NCBI RefSeq assembly: GCF_020889685.1
Contig: NZ_JACMYO010000065.1
Coordinates: forward strand, 1-41,332
DNA length: 41,332 bases
Source of the DNA: Bradyrhizobium oropedii
Lineage (GTDB): Bacteria; Pseudomonadota; Alphaproteobacteria; Rhizobiales; Xanthobacteraceae
Direction of reading: 5' to 3'
Positions 24,021 to 32,888 of the stretch are shown here, one piece after another; within the stretch, counting starts at the first letter, position 1, and each line of letters begins with the position of its first letter. Below the pieces are notes generated by a model. The model saw only the letters and a list, made by a program, of their open reading frames with translations, did no database searches and was not told the origin of the DNA. The position numbers were made by a program, and so were the translations under genes.

Positions 24021-24862
24021 TCCTCACAGAGGAACAGAAGGCCGAGATCGCGGCGCATACCCGACGTTACAACGAACTGAAAGCGGCGGGACAGGAGCAC
24101 GCGCCGCGGGCGCTGCCGGCGCCGACTGCGCGCGATGCCGCGCCGATCGCGACCGACGCGATCATCCATCGCGAGGTGATTCCGGCCGGCTGGTACTGGA
24201 CCATGCGGCTGAACCGCGGCGACACGCTGCGTATCGTCAACACGGCGGGGACATCGACCGTCAGCCTGCTCGCCTGGAACAGCGCCGACACCACCGAGCG
24301 GCTGAACTACGCTGACACCATCAAGGTGCAGTGGGCGGCGCGGCTGCAGAAGGGACGCGTGCTACTGTCCGACATGGGGCGCGCGCTGCTCGCCATCACC
24401 GAGGACACCAGCGCCGCGCATGATGCTGTGGTCGGCGGCTCGACCGCGGCGACCAACCAGGCAAAGTACGGCGACGGCAATTTCCGCAACACGCGCGAGA
24501 ACTTCATCCTCGCCGCGGCCAAGCTCGGGCTCGATCGCCGCGACGTGCATCCCTGCATGAGCTTCTTCGCCCCGGTCGCGATCGACGCGCACGGCAGGTT
24601 TGTCTGGTCCGAGGGGCGCCGCGAGAGCGGCGACTTCGTCGAGCTGCGTGCCGAAATGGATCTGCTGATCGCGCTCTCGAACTGTCCGCATCCGCTCGAT
24701 CCGGCCAAAGCCTACCCGCAGGCGAGTGTGGAGATCGTGCGCTATCGCGCGAGTGCGCCGGCCGCCGACGATCTGTGCCGCACCGCGACGGCCGAGGCGA
24801 TCCGCGCCTTCGAGAACAACGCGATGTATTTCGGCCAGGCCAGCGAAGGAGCCGTGCGATGA
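24017..24862 (+). CDS. DUF1989 protein, urea-carboxylase-associated 1 (carboxyguanidine deiminase subunit)
   Basis: A 281-residue cytoplasmic protein. The core (RGDTLRIVNTAGTSTVSLLAWN, TRENFILAAAKLGLDRRDVHPCMSFF, LRAEMDLLIALSNCPHPLD) is the DUF1989 fold. Compared with its partner downstream it has lost the cysteine-rich motif: SAAHDAVVGGST stands where the partner has CGLHDTSAGACSCE, so it is likely the non-catalytic or structural half. In Pseudomonas syringae the equivalent pair deiminates carboxyguanidine to allophanate. It overlaps both neighbours by 4 nt. Confidence 0.88.
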   Translation: MILTEEQKAEIAAHTRRYNELKAAGQEHAPRALPAPTARDAAPIATDAIIHREVIPAGWYWTMRLNRGDTLRIVNTAGTSTVSLLAWNSADTTERLNYADTIKVQWAARLQKGRVLLSDMGRALLAITEDTSAAHDAVVGGSTAATNQAKYGDGNFRNTRENFILAAAKLGLDRRDVHPCMSFFAPVAIDAHGRFVWSEGRRESGDFVELRAEMDLLIALSNCPHPLDPAKAYPQASVEIVRYRASAPAADDLCRTATAEAIRAFENNAMYFGQASEGAVR

Positions 24863-25509
24863 CCACGCAATCCGTTCGGACCGGCCGCATCGTCCTCGAC
24901 GTCGAAATCCCCGCGCGCAAGCCATGGTCGGCCATCATCCGCAAGGGCCAGACTCTGCGCATCACCGATACCCACGGCCAGCAGGCGGTGGATACGCTGT
25001 TCTATCGCGCCGACGACTATCAGGAGCGCTACAGCGGGCAGGATACGCTGCGCGCGCAGGGCTCGGCCTATGTCGGGCTCGGCACGCAGATCATGTCAAA
25101 TGAAGGCCGCGTGATGCTGCGCGTCACGGCCGACAGTTGCGGCCTGCACGACACCTCGGCGGGCGCCTGCTCCTGCGAGAGCAACACGGTGCGGTTCGGG
25201 CACCAGACCCGTTACCAGCACGCCTGCCGCGAGAATTTCGTGATCGAAGCCGCAAAGTACGGCATGTCGAAGCGCGACATCGTGCCGAATTTGAATTTCT
25301 TTATGAACGTGCCGATCGATCCCGCCGGAAATTTCACCGTGGTCGACGGCGTCTCCAAGCCCGGCGACGCCATCGAGCTGGTCGCCGAGATGGATGTGCT
25401 GTGCCTGATCTCGAACTGCCCGCAGATCAACAATCCCTGCAACGGTTTCTTCCCGACGCCGGTCCAGGTGACGATCTTCGACGTCGCGATCTTCGAGCCG
25501 GAGGCGTGA
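24859..25509 (+). CDS. DUF1989 protein, urea-carboxylase-associated 2 (carboxyguanidine deiminase subunit)
   Basis: A 216-residue partner of the preceding protein. It shares RKGQTLRITDTHGQQAVDTLFY, the CRENFVIEAAKYGMSKRDIVPNLNFF region and EMDVLCLISNCPQINNPCNGF, and carries the cysteine-rich SCGLHDTSAGACSCESN, probably a metal site and the catalytic half. Expected reaction: carboxyguanidine plus water gives allophanate plus ammonia. Its ATG overlaps the previous stop, and the carboxylase starts 3 bp after its own stop. Confidence 0.9.
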   Translation: MTTQSVRTGRIVLDVEIPARKPWSAIIRKGQTLRITDTHGQQAVDTLFYRADDYQERYSGQDTLRAQGSAYVGLGTQIMSNEGRVMLRVTADSCGLHDTSAGACSCESNTVRFGHQTRYQHACRENFVIEAAKYGMSKRDIVPNLNFFMNVPIDPAGNFTVVDGVSKPGDAIELVAEMDVLCLISNCPQINNPCNGFFPTPVQVTIFDVAIFEPEA

Positions 25510-25512
25510 GGC

Positions 25513-28500
25513 ATGTTCAGCAAGGTCCTGATTGCCAACCGCGGCGAGATCGCCGGGCGGATCGGCAGAACATTGCGCAGCATGGGTATTGCCTCGGTCG
25601 CAGTCTATTCCGACGCCGACCGCTTCACGCGGCCGGTGCTCGCGGCCGACGAGGCGGTGCGGATTGGTCCTGCGCCGGCCGCAGAGAGCTATCTCAACGT
25701 CGATGCCATCATGGCGGCGTGCCTCGCGACCGGTGCGCAGGCGGTGCATCCCGGCTACGGCTTCCTGTCGGAGAACCGCCGCTTCGCCGAGCGGCTTGCC
25801 GAGCATGGCATCAGGTTCATCGGACCGCGGCCGGAGCATCTTGACGCTTTCGGCCTCAAGCACCGCGCACGCGAGATCGCCGAGCAAAGCGGCGTGCCGC
25901 TGCTGCCGGGCTCGGGCCTGTTGGAGACCATCGACGAGGCGGCGCAGCAGGCGGAGGTGATCGGCTTTCCGGTGATGCTGAAGAGCACGGCGGGCGGCGG
26001 CGGCATCGGCATGCAGCTCTGCCACGACATGGCGACGCTGCGCGAGAGATTCGAATCCGTGCAGCGTGCGGCGCGGGCAAGCTTCGGCGACGCGCGGGTC
26101 TATCTCGAGCGGTTCGTGGCGCGAGCGCGGCATATCGAAGTGCAGATCTTCGGCAACGGCAAGGGCGACGTGGTAGCGCTCGGCGAACGCGATTGCTCGC
26201 TGCAGCGGCGCAACCAGAAGGTCTTCGAGGAGACCCCCGCGCCGGGGCTCTCCGCGGACATCCGCCGGCGGCTGCACGCGGCCGCGGTGTCGCTCGGCAA
26301 GGCGGTCGCTTACGAATCCGCCGGCACGGTGGAATTCATCTACGACGTCGAGCGCGAGGATTTCTACTTCCTCGAGGTCAACACCCGCCTTCAGGTCGAG
26401 CACCCCGTCACCGAGCAGGTCACGGGTGTCGATCTCGTCGAATGGATGGTCCGGCAGGCGGCCGGTGAGGAGGTGCTGGGACAGGCCGGCACGCTTACAC
26501 CGAAGGGCGCGGCGATCGAGGTGCGGCTCTATGCCGAGAACCCGGGCGCCGGCTTTCGCCCGAGCGCCGGCCGGCTGACGCAGGTCACCTTTTCGGGCGA
26601 TGCGCGGATCGACGGCTGGATCGAGACCGGCACCGAGGTCTCGCCGTTCTATGATCCGATGCTGGCCAAGATCATCGTGTCGGCCGAGACGCGCGAGGCC
26701 GCGATCGCAAAGCTGACGCAAGCACTGAATGACACGGTCGTCGCCGGCATCGAGACCAATCTGGACTATCTGCGCGCGATCGCGGCGTCCGACGTGTTCC
26801 GCAGCGGACAGGTCGCAACCAGCGTGCTCGGCGCGTTCGCCTACCGTCCCCGCAGCATCGACGTCGTCGCACCCGGTGCGCAGAGCGGCGTGCAGGAATT
26901 ACCTGGCCGGCTGCATCTCTGGCGTGTCGGCGTGCCGCCGAGCGGCCCTATGGACGAACGGTCGTTTCGGCTCGCCAACCGGGTGGTCGGCAATCCGGAG
27001 ACGACAACCGCGCTGGAGCTGACGGTCAACGGGCCGACCTTGCGCTTCAACACCGATGCGACCGTCGCGCTGTCGGGCGCGCGGATGAAGGCGTCGCTCG
27101 ACGGCGCCGATGTGGCCTATGACGAACCGGTTGCGGTGCGCGCGGGCCAGACGCTTGCCATCGGCAGCATCAAGGGCCCGGGCCAGCGCGCCTATCTGGC
27201 TGTGCGTGGCGGCATCGACGTGCCGGAGATCCTCGGCTCGCGTGCGGTGTTTGCGCTCGGAGCCTTCGGCGGCCATGCGACAGGCGCGCTGAAAGCCGGC
27301 GACGTCTTGCATATCGGCGCCGATGCATCGGACCTCGCAGCGCCGCGGCGCGCTGCGGCGGAAGAGCGGCCGGAGCTGACATCGGCCTGGCAGATCGGCG
27401 TGGTCTACGGCCCGCACGGTGCGCCGGACTTCTTCCTCGACGACGATATCGAGACGCTGTTCGCGGCGAGCTATGAGGTGCACTTCAACAGCGCCCGCAC
27501 CGGCGTGCGGCTGATCGGGCCGAAGCCGCGCTGGGCGCGCGCCGATGGCGGCGAGGCCGGGCTGCATCCGTCGAACATCCATGACAACGCCTATGCGGTC
27601 GGCTCGATCGACTTCACCGGCGACATGCCGATCATTCTCGGGCCCGACGGACCGAGCCTCGGCGGATTCGTCTGTCCGGCGGTCGTCGCGCGCGACGAGC
27701 TCTGGAAGATCGGCCAGCTCCGGCCCGGCGATACCGTGCGCTTTGTGCCGGTGACGCGCGACGATCCCGTCGCGGGCCCCACCGTGCTGCGCGCGCCCGA
27801 ACTGGGATCGGCGATCGTCGGCCGTAACGATGACGGCCCGATCCCGGTGGTGTACCGCCGTGCCGGTGACGACAATCTGCTGGTCGAATACGGACCGATG
27901 GAGCTCGACATCGCGCTGCGCCTGCGCGTCCATGTGCTGGCGGAGGCGCTGGAGGAGGCGAAGCTCGGTGGTTTGATCGACCTCACACCGGGGATCCGTT
28001 CCCTGCAGATTCACTATGACGGCACGGCGCTGTCGCGCGGAAAGCTGCTCGACGTGCTGCGCAAGATCGAGGTCGACTTGCCTGATGTCGATGCGATGCG
28101 GGTGCCGAGCCGCACCGTGCATCTGCCGTTGTCATGGCGTGATCCGCAGGCCGAGCTTGCGATGCGCAAATATCAGGAGCTGGTGCGCGCGGACGCGCCG
28201 TGGTGTCCGTCGAATGTCGAGTTCATCCGGCGGATCAACGGGCTCGGCAGCGAGGACGATGTTCGCCGCATCGTGTTCGATGCCGATTATTTCGTGCTCG
28301 GCCTTGGCGACGTTTATCTCGGCGCACCGGTGGCGACGCCGCTCGACCCGCGGCACCGGCTGGTGACGACGAAATACAATCCGGCGCGGACCTGGACGCC
28401 GGAGAACGCGGTCGGAATCGGCGGCGCCTATATGTGCATCTACGGCATGGAAGGGCCGGGCGGCTATCAGCTGTTCGGCCGCACCATCCAGGTCTGGAAC

Positions 28501-29055
28501 ACATGGCGCACCACGCGGGTGTTCGAACCCGGTCATCCCTGGCTGCTGCGCTTCTTCGACAAGATCCGCTTCTTCCCGGTCGACGCCGACGAGTTGCTGG
28601 ACGCACGTGCCGCATTCCCGCACGGGCAATACGACATCAGGATCGAGCAGGGCGAGTTCTCCTACGCCGACTATGCGAAGCAGTTGGCCGCGACGCAGCC
28701 GTCGATCGCCGCGTTCAAGGCGAACCAGCAGGCGGCGTTCGACGCCGAGCGTCAGCGCTGGCGCGACATGAAGCTCGACGAGGCGCCGGCCGAACCGATC
28801 GATACGAGTGCCGTCGCGACCGGCATTCCCGATGGCCAGATAGGTGCCTTCTCGGAAGTGCCGGGCAATATCTGGAAGATCCTGGTCGAGGAGGGGGCCG
28901 AGGTCGCGGCCGGCGACGTGCTCGCCATCATCGAGTCCATGAAGATGGAAATCTCGGTGCTCTCGCCCGCGGCAGGCCGTGTCGCGTCAGTGCCGGTGAA
29001 GCCCGGCCAGACGCTGCGCGCGGGGGACGTCGTGGCGTTGATCCGGCCGGCGTAG
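25513..29055 (+). CDS. Biotin-dependent guanidine (urea-type) carboxylase
   Basis: A 1180-residue enzyme that carboxylates guanidine with ATP and bicarbonate. Residues 1-450 are biotin carboxylase (IANRGEIAGRI, ATP-grasp GGGGIGMQ, EHPVTEQ at 296). Residues about 455-770 are the KipA/AHS2 half of the carboxyltransferase and about 775-990 the KipI/AHS1 half. A biotinyl domain ends the protein, with the attachment Lys1144 in ESMKME. Asp700 (in GSIDFTGD) sits where, by my reading, urea carboxylases have Asn and guanidine carboxylases Asp. The riboswitch and the DUF1989 pair upstream favour guanidine over urea as true substrate. No allophanate hydrolase is fused or adjacent. Confidence 0.93.
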   Translation: MFSKVLIANRGEIAGRIGRTLRSMGIASVAVYSDADRFTRPVLAADEAVRIGPAPAAESYLNVDAIMAACLATGAQAVHPGYGFLSENRRFAERLAEHGIRFIGPRPEHLDAFGLKHRAREIAEQSGVPLLPGSGLLETIDEAAQQAEVIGFPVMLKSTAGGGGIGMQLCHDMATLRERFESVQRAARASFGDARVYLERFVARARHIEVQIFGNGKGDVVALGERDCSLQRRNQKVFEETPAPGLSADIRRRLHAAAVSLGKAVAYESAGTVEFIYDVEREDFYFLEVNTRLQVEHPVTEQVTGVDLVEWMVRQAAGEEVLGQAGTLTPKGAAIEVRLYAENPGAGFRPSAGRLTQVTFSGDARIDGWIETGTEVSPFYDPMLAKIIVSAETREAAIAKLTQALNDTVVAGIETNLDYLRAIAASDVFRSGQVATSVLGAFAYRPRSIDVVAPGAQSGVQELPGRLHLWRVGVPPSGPMDERSFRLANRVVGNPETTTALELTVNGPTLRFNTDATVALSGARMKASLDGADVAYDEPVAVRAGQTLAIGSIKGPGQRAYLAVRGGIDVPEILGSRAVFALGAFGGHATGALKAGDVLHIGADASDLAAPRRAAAEERPELTSAWQIGVVYGPHGAPDFFLDDDIETLFAASYEVHFNSARTGVRLIGPKPRWARADGGEAGLHPSNIHDNAYAVGSIDFTGDMPIILGPDGPSLGGFVCPAVVARDELWKIGQLRPGDTVRFVPVTRDDPVAGPTVLRAPELGSAIVGRNDDGPIPVVYRRAGDDNLLVEYGPMELDIALRLRVHVLAEALEEAKLGGLIDLTPGIRSLQIHYDGTALSRGKLLDVLRKIEVDLPDVDAMRVPSRTVHLPLSWRDPQAELAMRKYQELVRADAPWCPSNVEFIRRINGLGSEDDVRRIVFDADYFVLGLGDVYLGAPVATPLDPRHRLVTTKYNPARTWTPENAVGIGGAYMCIYGMEGPGGYQLFGRTIQVWNTWRTTRVFEPGHPWLLRFFDKIRFFPVDADELLDARAAFPHGQYDIRIEQGEFSYADYAKQLAATQPSIAAFKANQQAAFDAERQRWRDMKLDEAPAEPIDTSAVATGIPDGQIGAFSEVPGNIWKILVEEGAEVAAGDVLAIIESMKMEISVLSPAAGRVASVPVKPGQTLRAGDVVALIRPA

Positions 29056-29103
29056 CTTCGGCCGCGTCACGAGCGACGCTGCGGTCCTGTCCACGTCATT
29101 GCG

Positions 29104-29721
29104 CTATGGGGGACGATCGGACGGAAGCCGATCGCGCCACGGCTCGTCGGCAAGGAGCCGGCGCTGTCGGTCGGCGATGGCAGGCCATCCGGAGCGTACC
29201 ACGCTGAGGACCGCAGCGTCGGCGGATGGACCTCCATCGCAAGCAAAATAGGCGCGAAGCCGTCCTTCGCAGCGGAAGCCGAGGCCGGTGTAGAGCTCGA
29301 GCGTACGCCGCAGGCGCCAATCCAGATGCACCTCGGCCCGTTCGACAGCGAGCACCTCGAAAGCATACCGTGTCATGAGATGCGCGACATGGCTCATGAG
29401 CAGGACCTCGTCCAATCGTCCGCTGCTCCAGATCGGCGCAAGCGTCGCCCGCTTCTCGTCCGGCTCGAGCGCCGCGAAGGCGGTAAGGCCGATGATGTCG
29501 CCGGACCCGGCGTCCTCGATCGCGAACGCGGCCGTGACGTTCGCGCAGCCCAGCGTGGCTGCCATGCGTGCGGCCGCCGTCCGGCCGGAGCCGCCGCGAT
29601 CGAGCTGCCGAAGCATGCCGGCGTCCCCGAGCGGCTTGACCCGCGCGATCTCAGAACCGTGGATCCTGGTCAGCAGGATGCGGTCGGTGGCCAGGGCGGC
29701 ATGGCTGTCTACGAATTGCAT
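29104..29721 (-). CDS. GNAT-family N-acetyltransferase
   Basis: A 205-residue acetyltransferase of the RimJ/RimL-like type. The core LTAFAALEPDEKRATLAPIWSS and the C-terminal LRRTLELYTGLGFRCEGRLRAYFA (acyl-CoA binding side and the GFxxEG strand) are clear. The substrate is unknown. It converges with the carboxylase and diverges from a LysR gene 68 bp away, which may regulate it. Confidence 0.8.
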   Translation of the reverse strand: MQFVDSHAALATDRILLTRIHGSEIARVKPLGDAGMLRQLDRGGSGRTAAARMAATLGCANVTAAFAIEDAGSGDIIGLTAFAALEPDEKRATLAPIWSSGRLDEVLLMSHVAHLMTRYAFEVLAVERAEVHLDWRLRRTLELYTGLGFRCEGRLRAYFACDGGPSADAAVLSVVRSGWPAIADRQRRLLADEPWRDRLPSDRPP

Positions 29722-29789
29722 GCCCTATTGACGCATCGAACCAACATGCCGTCAAATGACCGGAATGGCAGTTCATATGCGGATTGGTT

Positions 29790-30704
29790 ATGCCCCTGAA
29801 TCCGAGACACGTTGACCTGTTTCGCGAGGTCGTGCGTCACAACGGAATCACCAAGGCAGCCCTGAGCCTGCGGATCGGGCAGCCTTTCGTCAGTCGTGCC
29901 ATCGCGCGGCTGGAGCGCGAGATCGGCTTCGCGCTGTTCGAACGCGGGCGCGGCGGCGTCACGTTGACGCCGGAAGGCGAGATATTTTTGCATGAGGTGG
30001 AGCGCAACCAGGCCGGGCTGGAATATCTGGCGCGTGCGGCGCGCGGCATTCGCGCGCGGGGCAGCGGGACGCTGAGGATCGCCTGTCTTCCGGCATTCAC
30101 CTATTCGTTGATGCCGCGGATCGTCAGCAACTTCTCCAGGAAGAACCCCGGCATCATGCTGTCGGTCGCCGTGCATAGCCCTGAACGGGTCTGGAGTCTG
30201 GTTGCTGCGGGCCAGTGCGATGTCGGGCTGGCGCGACCCCAGTCGGGTTTTGCCGCGGTCGACGACGAACTGCTGATGACGACCGACGCCGTCTGCGTGC
30301 TGCCGCGTCAGCACCGGCTGCGGTCCAAGCGATTGATCAAGCCGAAAGACCTGCACGGCGAGGCGATGATTGCGGCAGCCCCGGGCGCGCCGCATCGATC
30401 GCGCCTCGAACGCGCCTTCGAAGACGCCGGGGCCGAGGTCAGAACGGTGGCGGAGATTCAGTACAGCATGCAACGCTGTGCTCTGGTTGCGCAGGGGCTG
30501 GGTTTCTCGATCGTCGATCCCGTCGTCGCGCGGGATTTTGCCAGCGCCAGGATCGTGCTCAAGCCATTCACGCCGCGGCTGGAGATCACCACCGTGCTGC
30601 TGTTTCCGTCGCAACGGCCGCGCAGCCGTCTTGCACTCGAATTCTGCGACCTGCTTCGCGCCGAGACCGCGGAATACAGGAAGCCTGCCCGCGCTCCCGC
30701 CTGA
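29790..30704 (+). CDS. LysR-type transcriptional regulator
   Basis: A 304-residue LTTR with an N-terminal winged HTH (PLNPRHVDLFREVVRHNGITKAA...FERGRGGVTLTPEGE, residues 2-65) and a binding domain beginning SGTLRIACLPAFTYS. I chose the ATG at 29790, two codons after a TTG. It resembles regulators of amino-acid or opine catabolism. It diverges from the GNAT gene. Confidence 0.9.
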   Translation: MPLNPRHVDLFREVVRHNGITKAALSLRIGQPFVSRAIARLEREIGFALFERGRGGVTLTPEGEIFLHEVERNQAGLEYLARAARGIRARGSGTLRIACLPAFTYSLMPRIVSNFSRKNPGIMLSVAVHSPERVWSLVAAGQCDVGLARPQSGFAAVDDELLMTTDAVCVLPRQHRLRSKRLIKPKDLHGEAMIAAAPGAPHRSRLERAFEDAGAEVRTVAEIQYSMQRCALVAQGLGFSIVDPVVARDFASARIVLKPFTPRLEITTVLLFPSQRPRSRLALEFCDLLRAETAEYRKPARAPA

Positions 30705-30839
30705 CCCGGTCCGTGCCGCTTTGCTGGATGTGGCGTTTCAAGCGAGCTTGGGTGGCCTGGCCGCGGGCTTGACCGGCACATCCAGCATGGCGTCCGCCAG
30801 CCACGCTTCGCGCTTGTCCAGTGACCAGCCGCGGTCGGG
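30705..30839. other. Non-coding remnant between LysR and the relic
   Basis: On the minus strand 30738-30840 reads WSLDKREAWLADAMLDV followed by PVKPAARPPKLA and a stop. This could be the tail of a lost gene, but I cannot name the family. Together with the biotinyl relic it suggests this interval is decayed sequence. Confidence 0.35.
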
Positions 30840-30961
30840 TCGATGAAGATGGAGATCAGCGTGCACACGCGCCAAGCGCGGGCAGGATTGCGTCGGTGCC
30901 AGTGAAGCCCGGCCAGACGCTGCGCGCCGGCGATGTCGTCGCATCGATCCGGTCGGAGTAG
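30840..30961 (+). pseudogene. Relic of a carboxylase biotinyl domain (frameshifted)
   Basis: The DNA reads S-MKMEISV, loses frame, and then in a second frame reads VPVKPGQTLRAGDVVASIRSE and stops at TAG 30959-30961. The intact carboxylase ends VPVKPGQTLRAGDVVALIRPA, so this is a copy of its last about 40 codons. The interval between the two blocks is 2 nt longer than in the intact gene. Codon differences (for example ATCAGC against ATCTCG) show it is a diverged paralogue rather than a fresh duplication. It lies 1.9 kb from the intact end, beyond the GNAT and LysR genes. Confidence 0.85.
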
Positions 30962-31111
30962 TTCCTCTTCGCCCTCAACAGGGAACTGGAGGGTACCGCG
31001 GGTCTCAGCAAGATGCCAGTTCACTGGAATAGTCGATTTACAACCTGGGATGGGCGGATATGATCAGACCCTATATTCTTGATCAAATTTGCTCATGCTT
31101 CCGGTGTCCCG

Positions 31112-32839
31112 ATGTTGAGGCGCCTCGCTGTTATTCTGGCAGCCGATGTCGTTGGCTTCTCAGCCCTCATGGAGGAGAACGAGGAAGGCACTGTTGCGCG
31201 TGTTACGCAACTGCGGACGGAAGTTATTGAGCCCAGCCTCCACGAGGAGCACGGACGTCTCATCAAGACCACGGGCGACGGCTTCCTTGCCGAATTTGCA
31301 AGCCCCATGGCGGCGCTCCGAAGCGCGATCACGATTCAGGAAGAGGTTTCCCGCCTCACGCTGCCTTTGCAGCTTCGGATAGGGCTCAATCTGGGCGACG
31401 TGATCATACAGGATGATGGTGATGTCTACGGGGAAGGTGTGAACATCGCCGCTCGGCTTGAGGGGCTATGTGAACCTGGAACGATCCTGGTATCGGAGAA
31501 GCTCTATTCCGAAGTGGTCCGCAAGATCGACGTCCGGTTCGAGGATCGCGGTGAGTTGAAGCTGAAGAACATCGGCAAGCCCATCCGGGCCTACTCGGTC
31601 GGGAAAGGGGTGCCGAGCTCCGGCCCAGTAGTCCTTACCTTGGAAACGACGCCGTCCATTGCGGTCTTGCCGTTCAACAATATGAGCAGCGACCCCGAGC
31701 AAGATTTCTTTGCGGACGGTATGACGGAAGACATCATCACCGAGCTTTCTCGATTCAAGGGGTTGCTCGTCATCGCCCGCAACTCGACCTTCACGTACAA
31801 GGGGAAGCCTGTCGACATCAAGAAGATCGGCGCCGAGCTTGGGGTCAAGTACGTACTGGAAGGTAGCGTTCGGCGTGCCGGCCAGCGCGTGCGTATCAAT
31901 GCTCAGTTGATCAATGTGGAGACTGGTGGTCACGTCTGGGCTGAGCGATACGACGGAGACCTGGTCGATATTTTCGACTTGCAAGATGACATCACGAAGC
32001 GAGTCGTCGCGACTCTTCAGACCGAGCTGATCTTCCTGGAAGGCAGCTTGATGGATCGAACGGCGTCAGCGGGCCTTGATGTCTGGACCGCGAGCAAGAG
32101 GGCTTGGAAAGAGTTGTACGGGCTCAATCGGGATAGTCTGGCAAGGTCTCGAGATCTTGCAAAGCAAATGACGGTCGATTTCCCGGCGAGCCCAGAAGGC
32201 TACAAGCTGCTGTCGCTGGTAACGAGCCACATCATATTCATGGGCTTTGCTTCGAACGCGGAGGAGCTCAAATCTGAAGCTGAGCAATCAATCCGAACCG
32301 CACTTTGGCTCTCTGTCAACGACGAGCATGTCTACTGGGGTCTTGGAATCGTACTTGGTGCTTTGAACGACCAGATTGACGAGGCAATTGGAGCTCTTCA
32401 ACGTTCGATCGAAATCAATCCAAACTTTTCGCTTGGCTATGGGACGTTAGGTACCATTCTCGCCTACGGCGGCCGCGCGCAGGAGAGCATCGAGAAAACG
32501 AAGTTCGCAATCAGGCTCAATCCAAAAGATCCCAGTATCTTCTTTCGCTACACCGTGCTGTCGATCTCGCATTTCTTGTTGGCGGATTATCTGGAAGCAG
32601 CAAGGTGGGCGCGGTCTTCCATTGAGAGAAAGCCCGACTACTGGATTGCGCATGCGATCTTGACGGCAAGTCTTCAACTGCTTGGGAAGACGAGCGAGGC
32701 AGCAACAGCATGCGGTGCCTTGTTGGCCGCGTTGCCGCAATTGTCGATCATATCGATGCCGATACAGCCCGTGCGGCCGAAGGCGGCACAACAGCTCTTT
32801 CACCAGGCCCTTACAGAGGCCGGGTTGCCGTCAAGCTAG
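31112..32839 (+). CDS. Class III cyclase with TolB-like and TPR domains (second copy)
   Basis: A 575-residue paralogue of the protein at 2635-4434 with the same order: cyclase domain (Asp12, Lys52, Asp56, Asp104 at the substrate-specifying position, Asn111/Arg115 in GEGVNIAARLE), TolB/FlgO-like domain (SIAVLPFNNMSSDPEQDFFADGMTEDI) and TPR-like repeats (AIGALQRSIEINPNFSLGYGTLG). The active-site set looks complete. I start it at ATG 31112 (MLRRLAVILAADVVGFS); a TTG at 31079 is an alternative. The gene has visibly more A/T at third positions than its neighbours, which suggests later acquisition. It converges with the liv operon. Confidence 0.9.
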   Translation: MLRRLAVILAADVVGFSALMEENEEGTVARVTQLRTEVIEPSLHEEHGRLIKTTGDGFLAEFASPMAALRSAITIQEEVSRLTLPLQLRIGLNLGDVIIQDDGDVYGEGVNIAARLEGLCEPGTILVSEKLYSEVVRKIDVRFEDRGELKLKNIGKPIRAYSVGKGVPSSGPVVLTLETTPSIAVLPFNNMSSDPEQDFFADGMTEDIITELSRFKGLLVIARNSTFTYKGKPVDIKKIGAELGVKYVLEGSVRRAGQRVRINAQLINVETGGHVWAERYDGDLVDIFDLQDDITKRVVATLQTELIFLEGSLMDRTASAGLDVWTASKRAWKELYGLNRDSLARSRDLAKQMTVDFPASPEGYKLLSLVTSHIIFMGFASNAEELKSEAEQSIRTALWLSVNDEHVYWGLGIVLGALNDQIDEAIGALQRSIEINPNFSLGYGTLGTILAYGGRAQESIEKTKFAIRLNPKDPSIFFRYTVLSISHFLLADYLEAARWARSSIERKPDYWIAHAILTASLQLLGKTSEAATACGALLAALPQLSIISMPIQPVRPKAAQQLFHQALTEAGLPSS

Positions 32840-32888
32840 GTTGACGCACTTTCTCGGCGTGGACGAGAAGCCAGCCCGCATCCCCGCC

